Shown: positions 1 to 6,791 of the stretch, piece after piece
Position numbering within the stretch: the stretch's first letter is position 1
How the letters are laid out: each line of letters begins with the position of its first letter
DNA from: an uncultured Clostridia bacterium
Lineage (GTDB): Bacteria; Bacillota; Clostridia; Oscillospirales; Acutalibacteraceae
NCBI GenBank assembly: GCA_947165115.1
Contig: CAMUZD010000011.1
Coordinates: 1-16,395, forward strand
Direction: 5' to 3'
DNA length: 16,395 nt
Notes under the pieces: generated by a model
The model's input: the letters and a program-made list of their open reading frames with translations, nothing else
Databases searched by the model: none
What the model was told of the DNA's origin: nothing
Position numbers and translations under genes: made by a program

Positions 1-182
1 GGCAGCTATGTGCGGAACGGATAAACGCTGAAAGCATCTAAGCGTGAAGCCGCCTTCAAGATAAGATATCCCATGGCGTAAGCCAGTAAGACCCCTCATG
101 GACTATGAGGTTGATAGGTTGCATGTGTAAGCATAGTGATATGTTCAGCTTGGCAATACTAATAGGTCGAGGGCTTGACCTT
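1..182 (+). rRNA. 23S ribosomal RNA, 3' end (partial)
   Basis: The sequence matches the conserved last part of domain VI of bacterial 23S rRNA, including the stretches GCATCTAAGCGTGAAGCC and GGCAATACTAATAGGTCGAG. The molecule ends at about GGCTTGACCTT. The gene is cut by the left window edge. No 5S rRNA sequence follows in the next 130 bases, where a Clostridia operon would usually carry one. The exact 3' end is estimated by alignment from memory to other 23S ends. Confidence 0.97.
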
Positions 183-252
183 TTTCTCTCCTTCTCCACT
201 CCCATCTACTATCCCTTATCCCTACCTTTGTTCAGTTTTCAGGGTGCGTGAG

Positions 253-271
253 CGAGCTCCGGCTCGTTTTT
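253..271 (+). terminator. Rho-independent terminator after 23S rRNA
   Basis: Stem CGAGC (253-257), loop TCCG, stem GCTCG (262-266), followed directly by five T residues. A G-T and an A-T pair can extend the base. The stem is short but GC-rich with a stable tetraloop. Its place 70 bases after the 23S end fits the end of the rRNA operon and separates it from the tRNA gene. Confidence 0.7.
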
Positions 272-297
272 GTCTTTTATAGCGGTTGTTATAAAAT
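270..297 (+). promoter_or_regulatory. Possible promoter of tRNA-Val
   Basis: TTGTCT (270-275) and TAAAAT (292-297) are separated by 16 bases and lie just upstream of the tRNA 5' end at 309. Because a terminator lies between the rRNA and the tRNA, the tRNA needs its own start. The -35 is weak, and it overlaps the T-run of the terminator. Confidence 0.35.
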
Positions 298-308
298 AAT
301 ATATATTC

Positions 309-384
309 GGTCGTTTAGCGCAGCTGGTAGCGCATCCGCTTGACGTGCGGGAGGTCACAGGTTCAAGTCCTGTAACGACCACCA
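309..384 (+). tRNA. tRNA-Val (anticodon GAC)
   Basis: A full cloverleaf can be folded by eye. The acceptor stem is GGTCGTT with AACGACC. The D arm is GCGC/GCGC and the anticodon stem is TCCGC/GCGGG, with a T-G pair at its base. The loop TTGACGT places GAC at positions 34-36, and the T arm is ACAGG-TTCAAGT-CCTGT. ACCA is encoded at 381-384. GAC decodes GUC/GUU valine codons. The 91-bp repeat starts one base after the CCA. Confidence 0.95.
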
Positions 385-385
385 A

Positions 386-476
386 ATCAAGTCGATTTCG
401 AACCGTCTTGAGAAGCGAGGAGGCAATTACTTCCTTTGCATTGAATTCATGGTTAGATATTGACGAAAAGAACAGG
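386..476 (+). repeat. 91-bp direct repeat, copy 1
   Basis: This stretch is found again at 7373-7463 in the same orientation with only two mismatches by eye and no gaps. It begins one base after the tRNA-Val CCA and runs into a terminator hairpin. The two copies stop matching inside their hairpins, whose sequences differ while both still fold. It encodes no convincing protein in any frame. It could be a remnant attachment site of an integrated element, or the conserved 3' flank of a duplicated gene. Confidence 0.85.
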
Positions 477-503
477 TAGATCTTTTTGGACTACCTGTTT
501 TTC
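472..503 (+). terminator. Terminator hairpin downstream of repeat copy 1
   Basis: ACAGGTAG (472-479) pairs perfectly with CTACCTGT (491-498) around an 11-base loop and is followed by TTTTTCTTTT. It probably stops transcripts from the tRNA-Val side. The opposite strand has no equally good T-run. Confidence 0.75.
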
Positions 504-525
504 TTTTATGTTTATCAAAAAAGCA

Positions 526-553
526 TTGTATTTATTGGTTTTTGTGATAAAAT
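526..553 (+). promoter_or_regulatory. Sigma-A promoter of the broken ATPase gene
   Basis: TTGTAT (526-531), a 16-base spacer and TAAAAT (548-553), with an extended -10 TG at 545-546. A GGAGA ribosome binding site (577-581) and ATG at 589 follow at normal distances. The expression signals therefore look intact although the gene they serve is broken. Confidence 0.55.
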
Positions 554-588
554 AGATTTAATAGATATTGATTATGGAGAATGACATT

Positions 589-1311
589 ATGCCAAGTTGG
601 GACGAAATATTAAAGGAACGGATGGGACTACAATTCCGGTTACCGAAAATAATATTGTCGGTTTTAATGATAGTATCGATTATCTAATATCCAAGCACAA
701 AATCGTTTCGGCAAAGCTTTCAGATGTTATACATGAAATTGATGTTTTGGAAAGGCAAAGTCAATCAGAATCAGAACAAATGCTATTCTGGAATTCTGAG
801 ACAATGTTAGAAGCATTTGACAAAAAAATTGCTTCACTTCAAATAAACGCTGCCATAATCAATAAAGAAATTAAACTTTTAGAAAAGCAATTAAAAGAAA
901 TACGAAAAGAAATCACAAAAGAAACCAAAACAAATAATGAAGTAGTTAATTCATTATATAAAAATGTTCTTAAGTATGCAGTTGAATTAGAAATTGGCAG
1001 TGACACTACGATGGTGGCTTCATATTTGTTCACATCAAATCTAAAAGAACTTTCTGGTGCGATATTACATAAGACAGTATTTGCTTTTAGATTAGCCTAT
1101 ATTATTGAAATAGAAAGGGCGTTAAAAATCAAACTTCCTATTATTTTGGATTCACCGAGCGGGAAAGAAGTTGATCAAGAAAACATAAAAAAATGATGAA
1201 CATTTTGAAAAGGGATTTTTCAGACCATCAGATAATAATTGCATCCATTTTTAAATACGATTTCCCCCAATTTAATATAATTGAGATATACAACTATTTA
1301 ATTGAAGGTTA
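589..1311 (+). pseudogene. Broken 3' part of an SMC/ABC-type ATPase gene
   Basis: The initiation signals are good (GGAGA, then ATG at 589, reading MPSWDEILKE), but this frame soon stops. The coding frame used from about 600 to 1196 is shifted relative to it. That frame gives about 190 residues of charged, helical, probably coiled-coil sequence. It ends in KLPIILDSPSGKEVD (from about 1132), which resembles the Walker B/D-loop of SMC/RecN-like ATPases. A second frameshift in the A-run before 1193 ends the frame. Adding one A restores MMNILKRDFSDHQIIIASI and the natural C-terminus at 1311. No Walker A motif is present, so most of the ATPase head is missing. It reads as an internally deleted, doubly frameshifted remnant. 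ATPases of this shape are common in defence loci, but the original system cannot be named. Confidence 0.65.
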
Positions 1312-1397
1312 ATCTCAATCTTAATTACCAATTTAATAAACTATATGAATTTGCTTGAAATAATTCTTCATATGTTCGTTCAATTATTCATTAAGTA

Positions 1398-1442
1398 GAT
1401 GTAATAAAAATCCTAAATATGATGTAATAAAATCCTAAATAG
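1398..1442 (+). repeat. Two tandem 22-23-bp repeats before the promoter
   Basis: GATGTAATAAAAATCCTAAATAT (1398-1420) is followed head-to-tail by a copy at 1421-1442 that lacks one A and ends in G. The second copy ends three bases before the -35 box at 1446. Tandem sites at this position suggest binding of a regulator to the promoter of the 123-aa/HD gene pair. No regulator is encoded next to it unless it is the 123-aa protein. Confidence 0.7.
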
Positions 1443-1445
1443 CAC

Positions 1446-1473
1446 TTGAAAAAAAAGAAAAAGAGTGTATAAT
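1446..1473 (+). promoter_or_regulatory. Sigma-A promoter for the 123-aa/HD gene pair
   Basis: TTGAAA (1446-1451), a 16-base spacer and a perfect TATAAT (1468-1473). Transcription should start near 1480, ahead of the GAAAGGA motif at 1491-1497. It abuts the tandem repeats at 1398-1442. Confidence 0.7.
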
Positions 1474-1509
1474 TATTTTTATTAATAATAGAAAGGAAAA
1501 AGCCTTTGC

Positions 1510-1881
1510 TTGGTCAAAACAATGAATATTTGTACATTTATTAAAATGGAGTATTTGGTTGCAAACGCATTGGTTGAATTATATGAAAAAAAACAAGTGG
1601 ATAGCATTTCTCTTGAAGATGTCAGAAGATATGGAGTTAAAGTTGAGGAAGTTTTGAATGAAAAAGAGAACAGTAGAGCTATTTTGCTTTATTCAAACAA
1701 TTATACTAAAGAGTTTCTGCAGGATTATTCGGATTGGTTTGAACTAGTGAATGATTGTGTTAAAATAAGGCACGGGGTAACGATTGACGATATACGAGAT
1801 CATATATTGTCATATATTTCTTTGGATATTTTGATTGCTTTATTAAATGAAAATTCACTTAAAGTAATAAATGTAGATTAA
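1510..1881 (+). CDS. Small protein of unknown family, partner of HD phosphohydrolase
   Basis: I do not recognise this 123-aa protein. It is predicted soluble and mostly helical, with no signal peptide or membrane segment. It is acidic, with alternating charged and hydrophobic residues. The start is uncertain. TTG at 1510 is 12 bases after AAAGGA (1492-1497), while an in-frame ATG at 1522 is farther away, with no better ribosome binding site. It lies 17 bp upstream of the HD-domain gene on the same strand, under a clear promoter with tandem upstream repeats, so the two are almost certainly cotranscribed. It could be a regulator, inhibitor or antitoxin-like partner of the HD enzyme; this comes from arrangement only. 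Confidence 0.75.
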   Translation: MVKTMNICTFIKMEYLVANALVELYEKKQVDSISLEDVRRYGVKVEEVLNEKENSRAILLYSNNYTKEFLQDYSDWFELVNDCVKIRHGVTIDDIRDHILSYISLDILIALLNENSLKVINVD

Positions 1882-1898
1882 AAGGCAGAAGATTAAGT

Positions 1899-3512
1899 AT
1901 GCCGAAAACCATAAAAGATCCAATATATGGTTATATTACAATTGAGGATAGATATATTGATATAATTGATTCTGTGTACTTCCAAAGATTGAGAAATATC
2001 ATTCAGACAAGCTATACATCAATTTATCCGTCTGCGTTGCATAATCGGTTTACGCATTCTTTGGGAGTGTATTGGTTAGGATCATTGTCTTTTGAGTCAT
2101 TAGTTAATAATAGCCCGGGAATTAAGGAGACTTTAACAAAGAGTGAATTAGAGAATACGAAAAACACTTTTATTATGGCATGCTTATGTCATGATTTAGG
2201 ACATTCTCCTTTTTCTCATACAGGTGAAAAGTTTTATAATATAAATTATATCAATGATAAGTTGGTTGCAATTGTATCAAATAAATATTATAAAAATGAT
2301 CTTGAAAAGGAACAAACAATAGTTGGAAAAGAGCACGAAATTATGAGTGCTCTTTTGTCTATTGAAGAATTTGGCGAAATAATTGGAAAAAATAATTTTT
2401 CGCTTTTTGCACGATGTATTATAGGCCTACAGTATGATCAAAATGTCAAATATTCTTCAAAAGAGCGAAAATGTCTTTCTCTATATAGAGCTTGTGTCGA
2501 ATTATTGAATTCTAACATTATTGATGTAGATAAACTAGACTATTTGATACGTGATAGTTATATGTCTGGATACTCCTCAGTTGCCATAGATTATCAAAGG
2601 CTGATTAATGGAGTTTTTATCAATGAAGGCTCATCCCCCGTTGGCTATTTGAAGAGCTCTCTGAGTGTGTTGGAATCTGTTTTAACTGCTAATGATATGG
2701 AACGTCGTTGGATACAATCTCATCCGGTTATTTTATATGAATCTTACCTAATAAAAACAATAATACGCGAGATTAGTTGTAAATACAATACTCCAGATAA
2801 CGAATTGTTATCATTACCAGCTTTAACAAAAGATGGTGTGGTATTGAATGATGTTGGAAGAGTTAGACTTGTGTCAGATGCTGATGTTTTATGTTTAGCA
2901 AAGATGGATTACGAAACAAGTGATGCCGTCAAAGAATACTGTGATAGGAGTTTGCGTAGACATCCTGTTTGGAAATCAGAAGCTGAATTCTCTTTATTGT
3001 TCGATTTTAAAAAGAACGATGCATTTTTTGAAATAATAAAAAAGTGGGAAAAAAATTTACTTGAAGGAACATATGGTGTTTATAGTATTAATGATACATT
3101 TTATGATTGCTTAAAAAAAGAATTGAAAAAATTAAATAAACAGCAACGGTCTTTCTCAGATAGATCCAAAAAGAGTACATTTAAAAAAAGAATGACAAAA
3201 CTAAAAGTTGAATTAGAGATATTGAAAGATATTAAAAATTATTTGACAAGTCATTCTATACCTTTTGATCTGGTAATAATTACACAACAACAGTTTAAAA
3301 GCAATATATATAAGCCTGCATTTAAGGAATTGCCAATAGGTTTTAAAAATGTTTCTGATGGTATCAAACAGATGAGTGATGCGTCTTTTTTGCCTCTTGA
3401 TACAAAGGAAGACAACATATTCTTTTATATGTATTACAGGAGAAACAAAGATAATAATGAAATAGACGTTGAAGAGTTTTCTAAAGTGTTAAGAAAAGCT
3501 GCAATCGTATAA
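1899..3512 (+). CDS. HD-domain phosphohydrolase (COG1078/SamHD1-like)
   Basis: This is a 537-aa metal-dependent phosphohydrolase of the HD superfamily, closest by eye to the COG1078/dNTPase-like group. The N-terminus carries the family signature: KTIKDPIYGYI at 4-13, FQRLR at 28-32, and the first metal histidine in HNRFTHSLGV (H53). The HD pair is in CHDLGHSPFSH (H98, D99), HE is at 146-147, and DVDKLDYLIRD lies near 209-219. All predicted metal ligands are present. Relatives hydrolyse dNTPs or other nucleotides, but the substrate here is unknown. The C-terminal half (about 300-537) is lysine-rich and not recognised. It is cotranscribed with the small gene 17 bp upstream. COG1078 proteins can be housekeeping, but the AT-rich setting beside a broken ATPase and IS remnants suggests an acquired, possibly defensive, dNTPase. 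No frameshift is seen. Confidence 0.88.
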   Translation: MPKTIKDPIYGYITIEDRYIDIIDSVYFQRLRNIIQTSYTSIYPSALHNRFTHSLGVYWLGSLSFESLVNNSPGIKETLTKSELENTKNTFIMACLCHDLGHSPFSHTGEKFYNINYINDKLVAIVSNKYYKNDLEKEQTIVGKEHEIMSALLSIEEFGEIIGKNNFSLFARCIIGLQYDQNVKYSSKERKCLSLYRACVELLNSNIIDVDKLDYLIRDSYMSGYSSVAIDYQRLINGVFINEGSSPVGYLKSSLSVLESVLTANDMERRWIQSHPVILYESYLIKTIIREISCKYNTPDNELLSLPALTKDGVVLNDVGRVRLVSDADVLCLAKMDYETSDAVKEYCDRSLRRHPVWKSEAEFSLLFDFKKNDAFFEIIKKWEKNLLEGTYGVYSINDTFYDCLKKELKKLNKQQRSFSDRSKKSTFKKRMTKLKVELEILKDIKNYLTSHSIPFDLVIITQQQFKSNIYKPAFKELPIGFKNVSDGIKQMSDASFLPLDTKEDNIFFYMYYRRNKDNNEIDVEEFSKVLRKAAIV

Positions 3513-3516
3513 TTAT

Positions 3517-3541
3517 TAACAACAGTTTTTGTTATTTATTT
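3517..3541 (+). terminator. Weak terminator after the HD gene
   Basis: TAACAA (3517-3522) pairs with TTGTTA (3529-3534) and is followed by TTTATTTTTATTG. The stem is all A-T except one pair, so efficiency is doubtful, but it sits five bases after the HD stop codon. Confidence 0.35.
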
Positions 3542-3577
3542 TTATTGTTTTTTAAATTAAAGATTCTATTATGTTTG

Positions 3578-3665
3578 ATAAACCTCCTCCAAGCATTATT
3601 TGCAAGTGTCTTATACATCATTTTCCTTAAAAATAAAGGCCATAACAAGTTGCATAATTGACTAG
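3578..3665 (-). mobile_element. IS3-family end remnant (5' side of transposase)
   Basis: Read on the minus strand, this matches the stretch upstream of the IS3 transposase remnant at 7281-7368. Shared blocks are TTACT..., CAATT[A/G]TGCAACTT, CTTTATTTTT[C]AAGGAAAA, GTATAA.ACACT and TTGGAGG. The order and spacing agree, with small indels. The transposase start codon and body are not recoverable downstream: the frame past TTGGAGG has lost ATG and runs into AT-rich sequence. It is therefore the decayed right end of a second, related IS copy in the same orientation. The 66-residue frame crossing it is not a gene. Confidence 0.6.
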
Positions 3666-3703
3666 TAAGGTCATCTTTGTTGTAAGAAAGTGCAACTTTC
3701 ACT

Positions 3704-3730
3704 GAAGCCCCTTGTATATCAAGGGGTTTC
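3704..3730. terminator. Strong hairpin, possible terminator
   Basis: GAAGCCCCTTG pairs with CAAGGGGTTTC around the loop TATAT, giving an 11-bp stem with one G-T pair. On the plus strand it is followed by AAACTTTTT, so it may end plus-strand transcripts. It sits just outside the IS end remnant. Confidence 0.5.
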
Positions 3731-3814
3731 AAACTTTTTCGAGGCGATTTTCAGGTTTGGTTTTCGGCGGCATTGTTTAATATTGCGTCTGATGCGGCAA
3801 TCTCTGTAATCCTA

Positions 3815-3851
3815 CGAAAAAACTGACATCCTTGGAACAAAGATGTCAGTT
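3815..3851 (-). terminator. Terminator of the M23/lipoprotein operon
   Basis: AACTGACATC (3821-3830) pairs perfectly with GATGTCAGTT (3842-3851) over 10 bp. On the minus strand the stem is followed by TTTTCG, giving a six-base T-run with the stem end. It lies 70 bases past the lipoprotein stop codon. Confidence 0.8.
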
Positions 3852-3921
3852 CGTTGCTTATAAATAAGCTTTCTGCATTAAGCAGTTTTGTGCTGAAAGA
3901 ATAAAAAATGGCAGTTCAATA

Positions 3922-4641
3922 TCAGTCAACGCTTCCGTATTTAGCAATAATGTCGGCTTCCATTTTTCCAACATCTACCCAATCGGTAGTTCTCGGGACA
4001 TAACCTTCTTTGACAGCTTGCTCATATTCATCAGCATACCAATATGGGTAGAACTCATCGGGATGTCCCATATAGTATTCATTTATTACTTCATCATCAA
4101 ATGTATAAATAATATCGCCATTAAATACTTCATCTGTTTCCTGATTCGCAAAGTCTTTCGGGTCCATCATCGGCTCTCCGCCGAAATCATCCCTTACTAT
4201 CTTTGCCCATTTGAGATTTGCTTTGTCAAAGTCTTCTCTGCTTATATTATAATGCTCCAGAAAAGCTTTCATAACCATTTGGTTTGTTTCATTTGGACTT
4301 GTCTCAAGAAGATTCTCATACCATTCCTGCAATTCATCTTGATCCTCTACCAAATCCCAGAAAGGCAAGGGAACATTATAATAGATTAATCTGTATTTAG
4401 CGAGCCCAGGCACTGCACCGCCTGCATCGTCTTGACTGTTCTTGTCTTTGGTATGTGCTTCGGTCACAGATGTATTATCTTTCTTTTCGTCAGTTCTGCT
4501 TGTTAAATTTGAAACTGTATTTCCCTGGTTAGTTGCCGGAGGATTTCTGTTGTCTGTTTTTTGTATATTGCAGCCAACCAAAGCCGATAGTATTATTAAT
4601 ACAGTCAAGATCATCTCAATAATCTTATATGAAGATTTCAT
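3922..4641 (-). CDS. Secreted lipoprotein, unknown function
   Basis: This is a 239-aa predicted lipoprotein. ATG at 4641 is chosen because AAAGGAG lies seven bases upstream; a longer frame back to 4704 has no such site and would bury the signal peptide. Residues 1-24 form a lipoprotein signal: a basic start, a hydrophobic core at 10-22 and the lipobox LVGC, with C24 as lipidation site. Residues 25-75 are a Thr/Asn/Asp-rich linker. The acidic, aromatic-rich C-terminal domain contains DFDKANLKWAKIV and IIYTFDDEVINEYY, a style seen in Clostridia lipoproteins of no known role. It follows the M23 peptidase gene by 28 bp and shares its terminator, so both are probably expressed together at the cell surface. 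I assign no biochemical function. Confidence 0.85.
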   Translation of the reverse strand: MKSSYKIIEMILTVLIILSALVGCNIQKTDNRNPPATNQGNTVSNLTSRTDEKKDNTSVTEAHTKDKNSQDDAGGAVPGLAKYRLIYYNVPLPFWDLVEDQDELQEWYENLLETSPNETNQMVMKAFLEHYNISREDFDKANLKWAKIVRDDFGGEPMMDPKDFANQETDEVFNGDIIYTFDDEVINEYYMGHPDEFYPYWYADEYEQAVKEGYVPRTTDWVDVGKMEADIIAKYGSVD

Positions 4642-4669
4642 TATTAGTCTCCTTTCACAAATCATATTG

Positions 4670-6142
4670 TTATGTACTTTGATAATAATACCAATAAAAT
4701 CCATAAGTTGAAATATCTGTCATCGAAGCGGAATAATTATATGTTATAGTGTTTTTCATATCCAAATAATAAAGCAAAGGATTAATTGTATTTACAAAAT
4801 TGCTTCTTCCGGCATCTCCTACTCCGGCATCTTTGTTGTTAGTTTCAAAATGCAGATGCGCTCCCATGCTTGGATTTGTTCCTCCGTTTGTGTTGCCTAT
4901 TATCCCGATTATTGAGTTGGGCGTTACCCTTTTTCCTAACTGAATTAAATTTCCATTGCCATCTTTCGGCAATTCTCTTAGGTGCATAAAAATAACAGAA
5001 ATCCTTTGACCTGTAACGGGATCAACATCATCCGTTCTTATCGAAATACAATATCCACAGGAATCTGTATTACTTCTTATATATTTTACCGTTCCACTGC
5101 AAGGAGAAACCACATAGCTACCTGCCGTCCCGCCGTTTATATTAACTATGTCCGCGCCTCTGTGCATGATAGATGTTGATGTTGAATCACTTCTTGGAGC
5201 ATAAGGAGATGATATATGGTGAATTGTTTTATCCTGTGTCGGCCATTTCCAGCCTAAACTATTATAGAAAGACATCGTATTTTTAGTTGAAATATCTTCT
5301 ATCTTAACAAATCCATAATTGTAATTTGCGCCGTTTGCAACTTTTACAAACGCCCAACTGTCGATATCTCCGTGGACTTCAACAGTTTTGCCGGAAGAAA
5401 TATCATATCGGTATCCTTCACCTGGGCCTTTATAAAAAGCTGTTGCTTTATTCGCCGTTGTCTTCCAATCATAGTTTTGAAATCCACTTGATGATTTATT
5501 GTTTTTCCACCTATAAAAAACATAAACACGGCTCGTGGCGCTTTGCAAACCTTTTGAAGCGGTTATCGTTACGCTGCCGGTTTTTTTCGCCTTGAAATAA
5601 GTGTTATTTATGATTTCGACCACAGAGGAGTCCGATGAACTGAAATTCAAATCATTGCCGGAAAACAGATTTGTCAATGCTTTTGTGTCACCCTGCGCTA
5701 TGTGATAAAAGCTTTTTAACAACTTAATTGAACCGTCGGAAACATAACTGCCCGATTTCCCGATAAACGCCGTGCGCATATATCCGGTCTTTTTATCAAC
5801 TTTAACTTTGGTATAATCGCCGTCAGATTCATATGCGGTTATTTCCGTATTATGAAGATATATACCTTTTATTGATGAAAACAGCCTCGGTTCCGACTTA
5901 AGAAAAGCAAAGAGAAATGTCACCTTTGTAGCTTGACCACTCGAATCAGCCATATTGGAATCAACAAGAGACTCGCCATTATTAACCGTTGTCGCTGAAG
6001 CAGGCAGGTTAAGAGCCGTTAAGCCTATCACAATTGACAATACTACACAAAAAGTGTGTCTGATTAATCTCAAGAAAAAATTGCGTGTAAATTTGGGTAA
6101 AACCACTGCAATGCAGGGAACAGAAACAAGATAGTTAAACAT
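4670..6142 (-). CDS. Secreted M23-family peptidase with SH3-like domains
   Basis: This is a 490-aa exported zinc metallopeptidase of the M23 (LytM/lysostaphin) family, expected to cut peptidoglycan cross-bridges or stem peptides. The start at 6142 is set by GGAGG eight bases upstream; the frame is open farther back but lacks a site. Residues about 22-50 form a basic plus hydrophobic export signal ending near LPASA. An SH3-like region follows (about 75-128), then a Big2-like stretch (about 150-208) and a second SH3-like region (about 230-285). The catalytic domain has HRGAD (H327, D331), MHL (H387) and GAHLHFE (H429, H431), so zinc ligands and catalytic histidine are intact. About 35 aromatic-rich residues close the protein. 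It is first in an operon with the lipoprotein and is preceded by a long structured leader. Confidence 0.93.
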   Translation of the reverse strand: MFNYLVSVPCIAVVLPKFTRNFFLRLIRHTFCVVLSIVIGLTALNLPASATTVNNGESLVDSNMADSSGQATKVTFLFAFLKSEPRLFSSIKGIYLHNTEITAYESDGDYTKVKVDKKTGYMRTAFIGKSGSYVSDGSIKLLKSFYHIAQGDTKALTNLFSGNDLNFSSSDSSVVEIINNTYFKAKKTGSVTITASKGLQSATSRVYVFYRWKNNKSSSGFQNYDWKTTANKATAFYKGPGEGYRYDISSGKTVEVHGDIDSWAFVKVANGANYNYGFVKIEDISTKNTMSFYNSLGWKWPTQDKTIHHISSPYAPRSDSTSTSIMHRGADIVNINGGTAGSYVVSPCSGTVKYIRSNTDSCGYCISIRTDDVDPVTGQRISVIFMHLRELPKDGNGNLIQLGKRVTPNSIIGIIGNTNGGTNPSMGAHLHFETNNKDAGVGDAGRSNFVNTINPLLYYLDMKNTITYNYSASMTDISTYGFYWYYYQST

Positions 6143-6165
6143 AATAAATTCCTCCAATTTAAGTA

Positions 6166-6211
6166 TTAAAAAACGGCTTTTTTGGGAATATGGGGCACAA
6201 TGCCGAGCCGT
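6166..6211 (-). terminator. Terminator inside the M23 leader (attenuator candidate)
   Basis: On the minus strand ACGGCT (6211-6206) pairs with AGCCGT (6178-6173), with an inner GGCA/TGCC stem, and is followed by a T-run at 6172-6168. It sits between the promoter and the M23 ribosome binding site, so transcripts must read through it. An upstream AACGGGCT (minus strand, near 6251-6258) could pair with the terminator's 3' arm instead, which would act as an antiterminator. That alternative is inferred by eye. Confidence 0.6.
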
Positions 6212-6326
6212 CAACCATTTTATGGAGGTTTTATGAGGTAAACGGAACTATAGCCCGTTTGTCCCGAATTTAGGCTGAAAGTTCCTACCTGAATATTGCG
6301 CAAAACATCTTAATCACCTTCTTCAT

Positions 6327-6355
6327 AAAAAAGACCGCAGAACATTAATCTGCGG
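6327..6355 (-). terminator. Second hairpin with T-run in the M23 leader
   Basis: On the minus strand CCGCAGA pairs with TCTGCGG across a seven-base loop and is followed by TCTTTTTTATG. It has the form of an intrinsic terminator and lies upstream of the one at 6166-6211, giving two in tandem within the leader. Confidence 0.65.
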
Positions 6356-6607
6356 CTGAATCTAGCGGCAGAACAGTAAAAACTATCCGGCCGATACATT
6401 AAATTTGATAATAAATGTGTTATCGGCCTTTGAAACGACAAATTTTGATACAAAATACTTTCTTCATTGTTTCGCTTTCTTTACGTTTATTTTCCAATAA
6501 AACTGTTGATTATTCAATAAACAGGGAGTTAACTCCTTATTTGATTAACCTTTTGAGTTAAATTATCATAGTAAGACTCATAAAAATCATCCTTACTCCT
6601 CAAGCAT

Positions 6608-6636
6608 ATAATAATATAGCTTTGCAAAAATGTCAA
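6608..6636 (-). promoter_or_regulatory. Sigma-A promoter of the M23 operon
   Basis: On the minus strand a perfect TTGACA (6636-6631) and TATTAT (6613-6608) are separated by exactly 17 bases. This is one of the best consensus promoters in the window. Nothing else on this strand lies between it and the M23 gene. Confidence 0.8.
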
Positions 6637-6791
6637 TACAATATAAACCGACAAAAAGAATTTCGGGATTATAAACAAAACCACACTTTGTTTTTCTGTA
6701 AATACTGCATAAATTAGAGATACTTGAATTGAAAAAGAGCAAGACGTTATGAATGATTCTTATTAAGAAAGATTTTTACAAAGTTGAACGA

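Larger units (their letters stand above)
6143..6600 (-). promoter_or_regulatory. Long structured 5' leader of the M23 operon
   Basis: About 460 nt lie between the expected transcription start (near 6600) and the M23 start codon. In minus-strand order the leader holds the palindrome GGAGTTAACTCC (6525-6536) and a perfect 8-bp stem GGCCGATA/TATCGGCC (6421-6428 with 6389-6396). Next come the terminator-like hairpin at 6327-6355, a stem AGGTA-GGAAC with GTTCC-(GTT)-TACCT (about 6235-6291), and the final terminator at 6166-6211. Two tiny frames of 15 and 13 residues, both beginning MKKV, lie at 6420-6467 and 6285-6326. I compared it from memory with c-di-AMP, c-di-GMP and T-box signatures and found no match. 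Confidence 0.5.

Noticed and set aside
335..355. tRNA-Asp reading of the tRNA.
   Set aside because: The seven-base loop is TTGACGT, which places GAC (Val), not GTC (Asp), at the anticodon positions.
1398..1442. CRISPR-like repeats.
   Set aside because: There are only two units, directly adjacent with no spacer, no palindrome and no cas genes anywhere in the window.
3532..3732. 66-residue minus-strand frame.
   Set aside because: It spans an IS-end remnant and a terminator hairpin; its translation is made of those repeats.
4018..4389. Plus-strand frames opposite the lipoprotein, M23, ParM and radical-SAM genes.
   Set aside because: They are shadows of well-supported minus-strand genes with motifs, start signals and terminators.
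4642..4704. Longer N-terminus of the lipoprotein starting at 4704.
   Set aside because: It would overlap the M23 stop and place 21 residues before the signal peptide; AAAGGAG before 4641 decides the start.
6143..6600. c-di-AMP (ydaO) riboswitch before the M23 gene.
   Set aside because: This was the first expectation for an M23 gene, but the conserved blocks I remember (GCCGAAUC start, GGGGUGAAUC, CAGCUAACUC) are absent; only a short AGGTAGG resembles it.
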